DNA of 64,000 nucleotides from Oscillospiraceae bacterium (GTDB lineage: Bacteria > Bacillota > Clostridia > Oscillospirales > Ruminococcaceae), in the NCBI GenBank assembly GCA_030533325.1, contig JAUNJJ010000006.1, forward strand, positions 1 through 64,000. The letters run 5' to 3'. Position numbers and translations under genes: made by a program. This document shows, in pieces, positions 24,835-34,916 of this stretch. How positions within the stretch are numbered: the stretch's first letter is position 1; the number at the start of each line of letters is the position of its first letter. The notes under the pieces are model-generated. The model was not told the origin of the DNA. It saw only the letters and a program-made list of their open reading frames with translations, and made no database searches.

Positions 24835-26511
24835 ATGAAGAAGATATTGTCGGCATTGTTTACTGCAGCCACAGTTTTCAGTATTATTTTCTGCCCTGAT
24901 ATATCATTTCCTGTCAGCGGTTATGCATTTTCTGACTATAAGCCCGATGAACAAATTATTTACCAGCAGGACTTTGAAGACGGATTCGGAAACTGGGCTC
25001 CCCTTGGAGGTACGGCAGATCTTAAAATAGACACAAGATACAGCAGAAAAGGTTCCTCCTCACTTCAAGTATCAAACCGTCTGGAATCCTGGAACGGTCC
25101 ATGTGTAAGTACCACGAATATTCTCCTTCCCGGAGAAACATATTCATTTGAGGCGTGGGTTCACCAGGACGGGAATGAGATGCATACGATAAACTGGACA
25201 CTTCAGATCACAGATTCAAAAGGAAAAAACGATTACCTGCGGATTGCCGAAGGAAATGTCGGCGCAGACGAATGGAAAGATCTTAAAGGAAAACTTACAA
25301 TTCCGGAAAACACTGAATCCTCCTGTATGTATTTTGAAACATCCGACATCGAACTTTGTTTCAACGTTGATGCAGTTACCGTAAAGGGGGGCGAGCAGGC
25401 GGAAGTATCATCCCTGAGCAGTACAGGAACTGTAGAATTTACCTACGGGTTTGAAGAAGGAACTGACGGATGGAAACCAAGGGGAAACGAAGCGGTTAGC
25501 CGATCTTCAAACTTCAGCTACCTCGGCCGTTATTCCCTGTATGTGTCTGAAAGGACGAAGTTCTGGAACGCTCCGGCAATTAATATTTCATCAGTTATCA
25601 AACCCGGAATTTGTTACGAATATTCTTCATACGTGATGTATAACGGTCGTTCGTATGAAAACGAGCATGACTTCATTATAGCTCTTGAATACACATCAGA
25701 CGGAAAGATAAACTATCAGGTCCTTGATTCAAAAACTCTCCAGAAGGGTAACTGGTCAAGACTTTCAGGAGATTTCACTCTTCCGGAAAGTGCAACAGAT
25801 ATTTCTCTGTATATACAGACAGCGGATCCTGAAGATCCATCAAATATCACTGAAAATGATTTAATGTGCTTTTACATCGACAATGTAACAATAATGGACA
25901 GCACAGTTATAAAACAGCGTCAGCTGATAAAGAACTTTATAATTATTGCACTTGTAACACTGTCTTTCGCTGCCATCATTATCATATCTCTGATTATTAT
26001 AAAAAAAGCAAATGAAACCAGTACTCTGATTGCAAATGCTGAAAAAGACTGCATGACTGATACATTCAACAGAAACAGCTTTGAAATACAGATTGCCCAC
26101 CTTGAAAACTGCCCTGAAGAATGCAGAAAAATATATATCACCCTGTGTGACGTAAACTTTCTCAAACACATAAACGATAACTATGGTCATCAGAAGGGTG
26201 ACGATGCGATAATAAGATGTGCAGAAATCCTGAAAAAAACCACAGGTTCAAAAGGCTCTGTATACAGAACCGGTGGTGATGAATTTGTTTGCATTACAAA
26301 AACAAACATGCAGGATAAGATAAAAACCGCTATGAACATTGAATCACAGCAATACAAAGGTTATCCTTTTGCCGTGGCTGTGGGAACTGCAAAATATGAT
26401 CCTTCTGAAGACGGAAATGTTCCGGATATTAAACTTATACTTGCACGCAGTGACAAGGAAATGTACAATGACAAACAGCAGATTAAGGAATCTTCAAAAA
26501 ATTTCATATAA
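24835..26511 (+). CDS. Receptor diguanylate cyclase: 2 x CBM22-like, transmembrane helix, GGDEF (second copy)
   Basis: A 558-residue paralogue of the preceding gene. Signal peptide about 1-30. Module 1 (about 40-190) has NWAPLGGTADLKID and WNGPCV; module 2 (about 200-355) has GWKPRGNEAVSR, WNAPAI and FYIDNVTI. Transmembrane helix about 362-386. The GGDEF domain (about 395-550) has DVNFLKHINDNYGHQKGD and RTGGDEF (480-484), again without an RxxD inhibitory site. ATG 24835 is chosen because GGGAGGTGGG lies just upstream; the frame extends to a TTG at 24811 that overlaps this site. In module 1 the Trp of WNGP is kept here but replaced in the other two paralogues, hinting at different ligand preferences. 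Own promoter and terminator. Confidence 0.9.
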   Translation: MKKILSALFTAATVFSIIFCPDISFPVSGYAFSDYKPDEQIIYQQDFEDGFGNWAPLGGTADLKIDTRYSRKGSSSLQVSNRLESWNGPCVSTTNILLPGETYSFEAWVHQDGNEMHTINWTLQITDSKGKNDYLRIAEGNVGADEWKDLKGKLTIPENTESSCMYFETSDIELCFNVDAVTVKGGEQAEVSSLSSTGTVEFTYGFEEGTDGWKPRGNEAVSRSSNFSYLGRYSLYVSERTKFWNAPAINISSVIKPGICYEYSSYVMYNGRSYENEHDFIIALEYTSDGKINYQVLDSKTLQKGNWSRLSGDFTLPESATDISLYIQTADPEDPSNITENDLMCFYIDNVTIMDSTVIKQRQLIKNFIIIALVTLSFAAIIIISLIIIKKANETSTLIANAEKDCMTDTFNRNSFEIQIAHLENCPEECRKIYITLCDVNFLKHINDNYGHQKGDDAIIRCAEILKKTTGSKGSVYRTGGDEFVCITKTNMQDKIKTAMNIESQQYKGYPFAVAVGTAKYDPSEDGNVPDIKLILARSDKEMYNDKQQIKESSKNFI

Positions 26512-26521
26512 AAAATTACAT

Positions 26522-26552
26522 AAAAAACCCTGTCAGGATGACAGGGTTTTTT
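26522..26552. terminator. Bidirectional terminator between the receptor gene and groEL
   Basis: AAAAAACCCTGTCA (26522-26535) pairs with TGACAGGGTTTTTT (26539-26552) around GGA. Confidence 0.94.
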
Positions 26553-26577
26553 TATTTTTATTAAGTTTATTCTGATA

Positions 26578-28230
<1,653 letters not shown>

Positions 28231-28238
28231 TCATTATT

Positions 28239-28541
<303 letters not shown>

Positions 28542-28589
28542 TTAAAAACCTTCCGGAACCTTCCGGTTTTAAATTGATTGCTTAGCTCG

Positions 28590-28616
28590 TTAGCACTCAT
28601 CATGTTTGAGTGCTAA
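28590..28616 (-). promoter_or_regulatory. CIRCE element (HrcA operator)
   Basis: Perfect inverted repeat TTAGCACTC (28590-28598), nine bases, GAGTGCTAA (28608-28616). A minus-strand TATAAT (28616-28621) abuts it, so HrcA would block groESL initiation. The rest of the 397-base gap up to 28837 is AT-rich with nothing else I can support. Confidence 0.97.
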
Positions 28617-28837
28617 TTATATTTTATCAACTTGGGAAGAAAAATCAAGTAGTTTCGCATACATTTCATAAACTTTGTATATTTGCACATAAAAGCCAAT
28701 CCGCTTTAAAGAAATATTCTTGCATTATTCACAAAGCAAATTTTCCACAGTGGACATATACCATGAAGTGTGCATTTATCTGTTTATAATGTATCTTTTT
28801 TATTAATAGCCGCAAAGTTATTTGTGCATTTTTTCGC

Positions 28838-28866
28838 TTGTACATAATTCGTTAATATTGTATAAT
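28838..28866 (+). promoter_or_regulatory. Promoter of the response-regulator/HtrA operon
   Basis: TTGTAC (28838-28843), 17-base spacer, TATAAT (28861-28866). Confidence 0.72.
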
Positions 28867-28920
28867 AAAATTATAAACATTTTTATCATAAAAAATTAAC
28901 AAAAAGGAGAAGAAACAAAA

Positions 28921-29631
28921 ATGCCACTGGAAAAAGTCCTCATTATAGATGAGGATAAAAACACATGTACTGTTCTCAGATCCGCTCTTGAAAAAGAAAA
29001 CTGCAATGTTATTCTTTCAAATGACGGTGCAGAGGCAATGATAAAATTCAGTGCACTGAAACCGGACTTTGTACTTCTTGATATAACCATATCAAATACC
29101 GACGGATGGCAGATTTGCAGGGAGATTCGTCGCAAATCAAACGTACCTCTGATAATAATCACCTCAGACAGCGAAACATTTGACAAGGTACTTGGATTCG
29201 AACTCGGAGCGGATGACTATATAGTCAAACCGTTTGATATCAAGGAAGTAATGGCCCGAATCAAAGCAGTCTACCGCCGGACCAGCCAGTCAGGCGACAC
29301 TGATATCAAAGAAGTTTCCTACGATAAACTTTCAGTAAATCTTTCCCAGTATGAACTGAAAATAGGGGGCACTGTAACATCCACTCCGCCAAAAGAACTT
29401 GAACTTCTTTACTATCTGGCATCAAATCCCAACAGAGTATACACACGCGACCAGCTTCTTGATGAAGTCTGGGGATTTGAATATTACGGAGATTCACGAA
29501 CTGTTGATGTACACATAAAAAGACTCAGGGCAAAACTTGAAGGTGTTTCTGAACAATGGTCACTGACAACCGTATGGGGTGTAGGATATAAGTTTGAACT
29601 TAACGAACCTGAAAAAAACCAGACAGAATGA
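28921..29631 (+). CDS. OmpR/PhoB-family response regulator without an adjacent kinase
   Basis: A 236-residue two-component transcription factor. The receiver domain (about 4-118) keeps the acidic pair in LIIDEDK, the phospho-acceptor Asp in FVLLDITI, the switch Thr in IIITSDSE and the Lys in YIVKPFD. The winged-helix DNA-binding domain (about 135-230) has TPPKELELLYYLASNPN, VYTRDQLLDEVWG and SRTVDVHIKRLRAKL. AAAAGGAG precedes the ATG. The usual downstream histidine kinase is missing; instead an HtrA protease gene follows ten bases after the stop. This suggests an envelope-stress regulator whose kinase is encoded elsewhere. Confidence 0.93.
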   Translation: MPLEKVLIIDEDKNTCTVLRSALEKENCNVILSNDGAEAMIKFSALKPDFVLLDITISNTDGWQICREIRRKSNVPLIIITSDSETFDKVLGFELGADDYIVKPFDIKEVMARIKAVYRRTSQSGDTDIKEVSYDKLSVNLSQYELKIGGTVTSTPPKELELLYYLASNPNRVYTRDQLLDEVWGFEYYGDSRTVDVHIKRLRAKLEGVSEQWSLTTVWGVGYKFELNEPEKNQTE

Positions 29632-29641
29632 AAGGATATAT

Positions 29642-30937
29642 ATGGCACAGTTAAACAGCTTTGACGCTGAAGAAAAAAATGACAGCAAAACGGTTCAGGA
29701 CAGTTCACAAAACATTTTTGAAAAAGATTTTCGTATTTATGAACCGGAAAAATTCAAATGCAGCACAGATTACAAAAACAGGTTTTCAGAACCTGATGAA
29801 CAACTTTCAAAGCCATCAGTATTCATTGCTTTATTTACCATTTTCCTGATTCTTGTATTTTCTGCTTACTGCATTATTTCAAGAGTCTTTAACCTTAAGG
29901 AAGGTTTCTATTCTCCTGAAACCAAAACAACTGTTATACTTGGTCTTAACGGGCGGCCGGGAACTGAAGAACTCACTGATGAAGACGGAAAATTCACACC
30001 TGCAGGTATATGTGAAGCTGTCAGTCCTTCGGTAGTTGAGATTGTCTGTTTCGGAGAAAGTTCAGAGGTTCCGGTAAGCAGCGGCTCCGGTATAATTCTT
30101 TCTGAAGACGGATATATAGTTACAAACGCCCATGTCATAAATACAGGCAGGAATCCAAAAGTATCTCTGAGTGACAAAACTGTATTTGATGCCGAAATAA
30201 TAGGATATGACTCAAAAACCGATATAGGAATAATAAAAATAAATCCCGGGAAAAGCATCCTTAAACCTGCATCTTTCGGAAACTCTGATGAAGTAATACA
30301 GGGTGAACAGGTTATGGCGATAGGAAATCCGGGTGGTCTCCACGGAAGTATATCCGGCGGCTATGTATCCGGTATAAACCGAATGATCAGAGGCGACCAG
30401 ACCGGTCATGAAATGAACTGCATTCAGACAGATGCAGCCATAAGCCCGGGAAACTCAGGCGGAGCACTCGTAAATATGTACGGTCAGGTTATAGGCATAA
30501 CCTCATCAAAATATGTAAGCTCAAGCTATGAAGGTCTCGGCTTTGCTATTACAATAAACGATGCCAAACCCGTAATTGAGGAACTGATAGCCAACGGACA
30601 TATAAGCGGACGATTCAAGGTAGGTATAACCTTCTATGAAATTACAAAAGATCAGGCAGAGGCTGCAGGTCTTCCGCAGGGACTGTTTATTGATTCCATG
30701 GATGAGTCATGTGACATATCAGAATCAGGTCTTAAAGAACACGATATCATAGTCGAGGTAGAGGGCGACAAAGTAGTTGACTACGACTCCTTTATGAATG
30801 CTATACGCAGTCACGGCAAGGGAGCCGGTGACAAAGTACACGCAAAAGCTGTAAGAGTGGATGAAAAGGACACTTCAAAGCAGACCAACATAGAAATAGA
30901 ATTTACTCTTGTGGAGGACACCTCCGGAGATTACTGA
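29642..30937 (+). CDS. HtrA-type membrane-anchored serine protease with PDZ domain (second copy)
   Basis: A 431-residue S1C protease. Cytoplasmic N-terminus about 1-60, one transmembrane helix about 62-84, protease domain about 115-310 with His in VTNAHVIN, Asp in SKTDIGIIK and Ser in SPGNSGGAL, and a PDZ-like domain about 320-420. It is more compact and has a more acidic C-terminus than the HtrA at 16.7 kb. The start is ATG 29642, with AAAGGA upstream; the longer frame overlaps the response regulator. Co-transcribed with that regulator, so its synthesis is probably part of the same stress response. Confidence 0.92.
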   Translation: MAQLNSFDAEEKNDSKTVQDSSQNIFEKDFRIYEPEKFKCSTDYKNRFSEPDEQLSKPSVFIALFTIFLILVFSAYCIISRVFNLKEGFYSPETKTTVILGLNGRPGTEELTDEDGKFTPAGICEAVSPSVVEIVCFGESSEVPVSSGSGIILSEDGYIVTNAHVINTGRNPKVSLSDKTVFDAEIIGYDSKTDIGIIKINPGKSILKPASFGNSDEVIQGEQVMAIGNPGGLHGSISGGYVSGINRMIRGDQTGHEMNCIQTDAAISPGNSGGALVNMYGQVIGITSSKYVSSSYEGLGFAITINDAKPVIEELIANGHISGRFKVGITFYEITKDQAEAAGLPQGLFIDSMDESCDISESGLKEHDIIVEVEGDKVVDYDSFMNAIRSHGKGAGDKVHAKAVRVDEKDTSKQTNIEIEFTLVEDTSGDY

Positions 30938-30942
30938 TACAA

Positions 30943-30974
30943 AAAGGCAGAACCACGTGAAAGGTTCTGCCTTT
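30943..30974. terminator. Bidirectional terminator (htrA copy 2 and rsmI)
   Basis: AAAGGCAGAACC (30943-30954) pairs with GGTTCTGCCTTT (30963-30974), with A/T runs on both sides. Confidence 0.92.
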
Positions 30975-30978
30975 ATTT

Positions 30979-31806
30979 TTATTCTGAATTTATAAGCTGA
31001 TAAAGTTCACTCTTGCGGTAACCTGTTTCCGCAGCAACCTTCTTACATGCCGATATGGTTTTTTCACCTCCGGCAACCAGTTCACGTGCCATCTCAACAG
31101 CCTGTTCAAGTGTGCATTCAGGTTCTTCACTTTCAGGGGCGCCTTCAATTACCAGTACATACTCGCCCTTAGGTGACTTATCATCATAATACTGTATCGC
31201 TTCAGAAATAGTACATCTTATTACCTCCTCGTAAACCTTGGTAAGTTCACGGCAGAGAGAAATACGCCTGTCCCCGAAATACTGAAGCATATCCTTCAGC
31301 GCAGGCACAAGCTTGTGGGGAGCTTCATAGAATATCATTGTGTTCCTGTTATTCTTTACCTCTTCAAGATGGGCGATTCTCTGTTTTTTTGTAACTGAAA
31401 GAAATCCCTCGAATGAAAATCTTGAAGTATCAAGACCCGATATCGCCAGTGCAGAAACCACTGCACTCGGACCCGGAACTACTTTGACCGGAATATCATT
31501 TTCATAGCAGAGACGGACAAGACCCTCTCCCGGATCAGATATGCACGGCATGCCTGCATCTGTCACCACAGCACCGTTCTCCCCTGCTGAAAGCCTGTTT
31601 ATTATTCCTTCCGCACACAGTTTTGAACTGTGATCGTGGTAGCTGACAAGCGGTTTCTTTATATCATATTTGTTCAGAAGTTTAAGCGTTACTCTTGTAT
31701 CCTCAGCAGCTATAAAATCAACTTCACTCAGAACGTCGAGTGCTCTGAGTGTTATATCAGATATATTTCCGATAGGTGTTCCAAGTACATAAAGTGTTCC
31801 CGGCAT
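30979..31806 (-). CDS. rsmI: 16S rRNA (cytidine1402-2'-O)-methyltransferase
   Basis: SAM-dependent methyltransferase of 16S rRNA C1402, tetrapyrrole-methylase fold, 275 residues. Visible blocks are GTLYVLGTPIGNISDITLRA, AAEDTR, VVTDAGMPCISDPG, VKVVPGPSAVVSALAISG and FYEAPHKL, all characteristic of RsmI. ATG 31806 is chosen (AGAGGA nine bases upstream); the longer frame from 31827 overlaps the upstream gene. It follows the TrmN6-like methyltransferase gene with four bases between, the usual pairing in Firmicutes. Confidence 0.95.
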   Translation of the reverse strand: MPGTLYVLGTPIGNISDITLRALDVLSEVDFIAAEDTRVTLKLLNKYDIKKPLVSYHDHSSKLCAEGIINRLSAGENGAVVTDAGMPCISDPGEGLVRLCYENDIPVKVVPGPSAVVSALAISGLDTSRFSFEGFLSVTKKQRIAHLEEVKNNRNTMIFYEAPHKLVPALKDMLQYFGDRRISLCRELTKVYEEVIRCTISEAIQYYDDKSPKGEYVLVIEGAPESEEPECTLEQAVEMARELVAGGEKTISACKKVAAETGYRKSELYQLINSE

Positions 31807-31810
31807 ATTA

Positions 31811-32545
31811 TCAATTCCTCTCATCACTGTTAAGTCTGTATATTTTCCTTACTTCATCAGAATAGCCGTTTTCCCCCTGCATATAAAGCGGCTTTTCAAC
31901 CCTCATGTACGGCTTTGAGCCTTTTTTTCCTTCAACAAGGAAAAGCCACGGAGCCTGCTCAGGTGTATTGCTTACAAATCTCAGAAGCTTAGGCTCTATA
32001 TCATTTTCCCTCATTGCAGCGATAACATCTGCAAGGCGTTCAGGTCTGTTGCACATACACAGCCTGCCTCCGAACTTCAGAAGCTTCGCTGCCGCACGGC
32101 AGACGTCGTTTATGTCACACAGCACCTCATGCCGTGCAATACGCTGGGAAGTAAGAGCACTCTCTATCCCTGCATTTGCAGCCTTGTACGGCGGATTGCA
32201 GACAACGAGCGAACATCTTCCGAGAGGCGCATCGTCCCACAGCTCCTTAAGATCAGCACAAACCGGAATTATATTTGTAAGACTGCTTTTTTCGATTCCA
32301 AGCTTAAGCTGTTCGATTGCATTTTCCTGTATATCAACTGCATAGATTTTTGACGGAGCATTTTCACGGGACATTATCAGAGATATTATCCCGCAGCCCG
32401 TCCCAAGCTCACACACAAGGTCATTTTTCCTGTAATTTGTAAAGTCAGTCAGTAAAAACGCATCTGTACCAAACCGGTGGTCTTCACTCGCACACACCCA
32501 TACCGTATCAGATAATTTTTCAAATGAATATTTTTCACCGTTCAT
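31811..32545 (-). CDS. TrmN6/YfiC-like tRNA1(Val) adenine-N6 methyltransferase family protein
   Basis: A 244-residue Rossmann-fold SAM methyltransferase. It has the SAM loop CELGTGCGIISLIM, acidic VDIQENA, and the catalytic CNPPYK motif of N6-adenine methyltransferases, followed by RHEVLCDINDVCRAAAKLLK. Family and its position next to rsmI point to the YfiC/TrmN6 group, which modifies A37 of tRNA-Val in enterobacteria; the exact substrate here is not certain. AAAGGA precedes the ATG. It has its own promoter at 32.6 kb. Confidence 0.9.
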   Translation of the reverse strand: MNGEKYSFEKLSDTVWVCASEDHRFGTDAFLLTDFTNYRKNDLVCELGTGCGIISLIMSRENAPSKIYAVDIQENAIEQLKLGIEKSSLTNIIPVCADLKELWDDAPLGRCSLVVCNPPYKAANAGIESALTSQRIARHEVLCDINDVCRAAAKLLKFGGRLCMCNRPERLADVIAAMRENDIEPKLLRFVSNTPEQAPWLFLVEGKKGSKPYMRVEKPLYMQGENGYSDEVRKIYRLNSDERN

Positions 32546-32583
32546 TTCAAGCTGTCCTTTCTGTAAATATCAGCGCACTTTTA

Positions 32584-32613
32584 ATTATATCATAATTTCC
32601 GGACTTTGTACAA
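32584..32613 (-). promoter_or_regulatory. Promoter of the methyltransferase-rsmI operon
   Basis: Minus strand: TTGTAC (32608-32613), 18-base spacer, TATAAT (32584-32589). Confidence 0.65.
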
Positions 32614-32641
32614 TCATAAATGAACTTTTTAAAATAAAGTA

Positions 32642-32670
32642 TTGTAATTTTTTCAGGTCTGTGGTATAAT
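32642..32670 (+). promoter_or_regulatory. Promoter of tRNA-Arg
   Basis: TTGTAA (32642-32647), 17-base spacer, TATAAT (32665-32670). Confidence 0.72.
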
Positions 32671-32695
32671 TATTATGTAAGTCAAATTTTTATAT

Positions 32696-32769
32696 GTTTC
32701 CGTAGCTCAGCAGGATAGAGCGACCGCCTCCTAAGCGGTAGGTCGGGTGTTCGAATCACCTCGGAAACG
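32696..32769 (+). tRNA. tRNA-Arg (anticodon CCT)
   Basis: A 74-base cloverleaf. Acceptor GTTTCCG/CGGAAAC with discriminator G, D-arm GCTCAGCAGGATAGAGC, anticodon stem ACCGC/GCGGT around CTCCTAA (anticodon CCT, reads AGG), T-arm GGTGTTCGAATCACC. CCA not encoded. Confidence 0.96.
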
Positions 32770-32776
32770 CTTATCT

Positions 32777-32803
32777 GCCGCAGATTTTCAAAGCGGCTTT
32801 TTT
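32777..32803 (+). terminator. Terminator of tRNA-Arg
   Basis: GCCGC (32777-32781) pairs with GCGGC (32793-32797), followed by six T. It overlaps the end of the convergent HAD gene. Confidence 0.75.
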
Positions 32804-33624
32804 AATAACTCACAGATTTTTACAGCTACACCGTTATCTGTATTTGAAGGAATGATTCCGCTGGCAGCTTCTTTCACTTCCGGTCCTGCATTTTCAACAG
32901 CATAGGTTTCATCACATGCTCTGAAAAGCGGCAGATCGTTAAGATTATCACCGAAACCGATTACCTTGCCGAATCCGTATTTTTTCCGGATAAACATAAC
33001 TGCATTGTACTTTGAGGCAGCCGCTGAACTCACTTCCATATACCAGAATTCATCGTTGTATACATCACGGTAAAAATCAATATGAAGACCGCTGATATTC
33101 TTCATCAGGCTGTACACGGGTTCAAGTTTTTCTTTTCTGTCAGTAACCGAAAAGTATACAGCATTCCTGTCAGCACATTTCATAAAATCATCAGTCTTTA
33201 AAAAAGCTTTTCCGTATCTCTGCTTACGCTCCGTATAGAATTTCCGGGCACTTTCAGAGTCAAGGTTTTCATAATATGTTTCAAGAACGCCATCATTTAT
33301 GGTAAACAGGAATCCGGAAAGACTGAATTTCTTCAGAACACTGTTCATTTCTTCAAATGATTTATCAGGTATCCGTTCTGTTTTTACATATTCCTTTTTT
33401 ACCGTATCATAGACACATACACCATTCATCAGAACAACCGGTACATTTATGTTTATCTTTCTGGTTACCGGAACTGCTGTAACAGCTGTTCTGGCTGTAG
33501 CAAAGCTGAAGTATCCGCCTGATGAAATCAATTCATTCAGTACACGAACTGTTGTATCTGGAACTGAAGCACTGCTGTCAAGCAGTGTACCGTCAAGATC
33601 TGATATATACAATGTTTTTGACAT
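32788..33624 (-). CDS. Cof-type HAD-IIB family phosphatase
   Basis: A 278-residue haloacid-dehalogenase phosphatase of the Cof subfamily. Motif I SDLDGTLLDSS (nucleophile Asp, residues about 8-18), motif II FATART, motif III Lys in the KYNAVMFI region, and motif IV GFGDNLNDLPLF. The C2B cap lies between motifs II and III. Substrates are typically sugar phosphates or nucleotide phosphates; the exact one cannot be read. AAAGGAG precedes the ATG. It is divergent from the SEC-C gene, with only 48 bases between starts. Confidence 0.9.
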   Translation of the reverse strand: MSKTLYISDLDGTLLDSSASVPDTTVRVLNELISSGGYFSFATARTAVTAVPVTRKININVPVVLMNGVCVYDTVKKEYVKTERIPDKSFEEMNSVLKKFSLSGFLFTINDGVLETYYENLDSESARKFYTERKQRYGKAFLKTDDFMKCADRNAVYFSVTDRKEKLEPVYSLMKNISGLHIDFYRDVYNDEFWYMEVSSAAASKYNAVMFIRKKYGFGKVIGFGDNLNDLPLFRACDETYAVENAGPEVKEAASGIIPSNTDNGVAVKICELLKKPL

Positions 33625-33672
33625 ATTTTTTAACTCCTTTATTTTTATTATTTACAGAAAGGAAAGTACCCA

Positions 33673-34803
33673 ATGGCTAAATGTACTGTTCTTTCGGACA
33701 ATATATCCGAAAACGCCAAAAAGCTATGTGCTGAAGCTTCTGCATATCTCGAAAGCGGAAATCCGGGCAAGGCAGTTAAACTTCTCGAGAGCTCTCCTGT
33801 TACAGAAACAGATCCTGAGCTGAGCCGTCTTCTTGCTGAAGCATACGCCGAAAGAAAATGGGGTAAAAAGGCCACCGTCCAGTATCGTAAATGTCTCGAA
33901 GCAGGTCCGCCTTCGCCTGAACTTATACAGGAGTTTGCAGAACATCTTCTTGATTCGGAAGAACACAAACTTCTTTCAGAAATCCTGCCCGAAACAATAG
34001 AAAAAGAAAAATCCGGTTCGGATGCAGCAGCCATGTGCATCGCTATGCTTTATGCAATGATCGGTGACTGCAGTATTCACGGCAAAAAGGCTGATATAAG
34101 TTCTGATTTCATCAGAGAATACATCGTTTCACATCCTGAAGCAATAAAGAAACGGTTTTTTATAAAAATTCTTACCTTCCTCGCCGGAACACCTAATGAC
34201 AGAACTTTTTCAGAAACCGCAAATCATATAATAAATATCATGGCAGAATACATTCCTGCCCTTCCTGATGACAGAGATTTTCAGAATGCCGCTGCCGAAC
34301 TTGAAACTTCTCTCATACTTTACTCAAACGACGTAAATCCGCTTACTGTTTTCGCTATAAGAACTGCAAAGCTCAGATTTGCATCATATTCCGATGACAA
34401 AGATAATCTCAGGTATCTTGTTTTCGATGCAAAAATGACTCTCTTTGATATACTCTTAAAAAATACTGTTCAGACAGCAGATTTTATAAAGTACTACCCT
34501 TTCCTCTGGACTCTTATTTCAGATTTTGTAAACAGGGCACTAAGTACATCTGATTTAAAGCAGTTTATACGCGATGAAATTTACTCGGATCTCAGGGACG
34601 CCTCCCCTGCTCTTATGAAAATCCTTGAAGAAAAACTTTCAGCTGACGGATTTAAGGCACTTAAAGGATTTGTTGGTTCTCCGGAATCTGCACCAAAACG
34701 TAACATCTGTACAAAGCCTGCGAAAGCCGGAAAAATCCCGCCAAATTCACCGTGTCCATGCGGAAGCGGAAAAAAATTCAAAAAATGCTGCGGGCTTAAA
34801 TAA
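33673..34803 (+). CDS. Helical-repeat protein with C-terminal SEC-C zinc motif
   Basis: A 376-residue cytoplasmic protein. The N-terminal about 100 residues form TPR-like helices (AEASAYLESGNPGKAVKLLES, LAEAYAERKWGKKATVQYRK). The middle is helical without a recognised family. The last 21 residues are a SEC-C motif, PNSPCPCGSGKKFKKCCG, the zinc-binding segment also found at the end of SecA. SEC-C in stand-alone proteins often marks ribosome- or translocase-associated factors; a specific role here is unknown. GAAAGGA precedes the ATG. Single gene with its own terminator. Confidence 0.82.
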   Translation: MAKCTVLSDNISENAKKLCAEASAYLESGNPGKAVKLLESSPVTETDPELSRLLAEAYAERKWGKKATVQYRKCLEAGPPSPELIQEFAEHLLDSEEHKLLSEILPETIEKEKSGSDAAAMCIAMLYAMIGDCSIHGKKADISSDFIREYIVSHPEAIKKRFFIKILTFLAGTPNDRTFSETANHIINIMAEYIPALPDDRDFQNAAAELETSLILYSNDVNPLTVFAIRTAKLRFASYSDDKDNLRYLVFDAKMTLFDILLKNTVQTADFIKYYPFLWTLISDFVNRALSTSDLKQFIRDEIYSDLRDASPALMKILEEKLSADGFKALKGFVGSPESAPKRNICTKPAKAGKIPPNSPCPCGSGKKFKKCCGLK

Positions 34804-34812
34804 CAAAAATCT

Positions 34813-34847
34813 CACTTGTTCACAAAATCTGAACAAGTGTTTTTTTA
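34813..34847 (+). terminator. Terminator of the SEC-C gene
   Basis: CACTTGTTCA (34813-34822) pairs with TGAACAAGTG (34830-34839), then eight T. Confidence 0.92.
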
Positions 34848-34854
34848 TTTTTAA

Positions 34855-34900
34855 AGCAGCAGTGTATTTCATAATCAGATTGATGGAATACACTGCTGCT
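34855..34900 (-). terminator. Long hairpin after the citrate synthase gene
   Basis: 34855-34872 (AGCAGCAGTGTATTTCAT) pairs with 34883-34900, one mismatch, an 18-bp stem. The minus-strand 3' side is TTTAAAAATAAA, a poor T run, but the position after gltA is right. Confidence 0.75.
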
Positions 34901-34916
34901 TAACTTTTAAAACATA

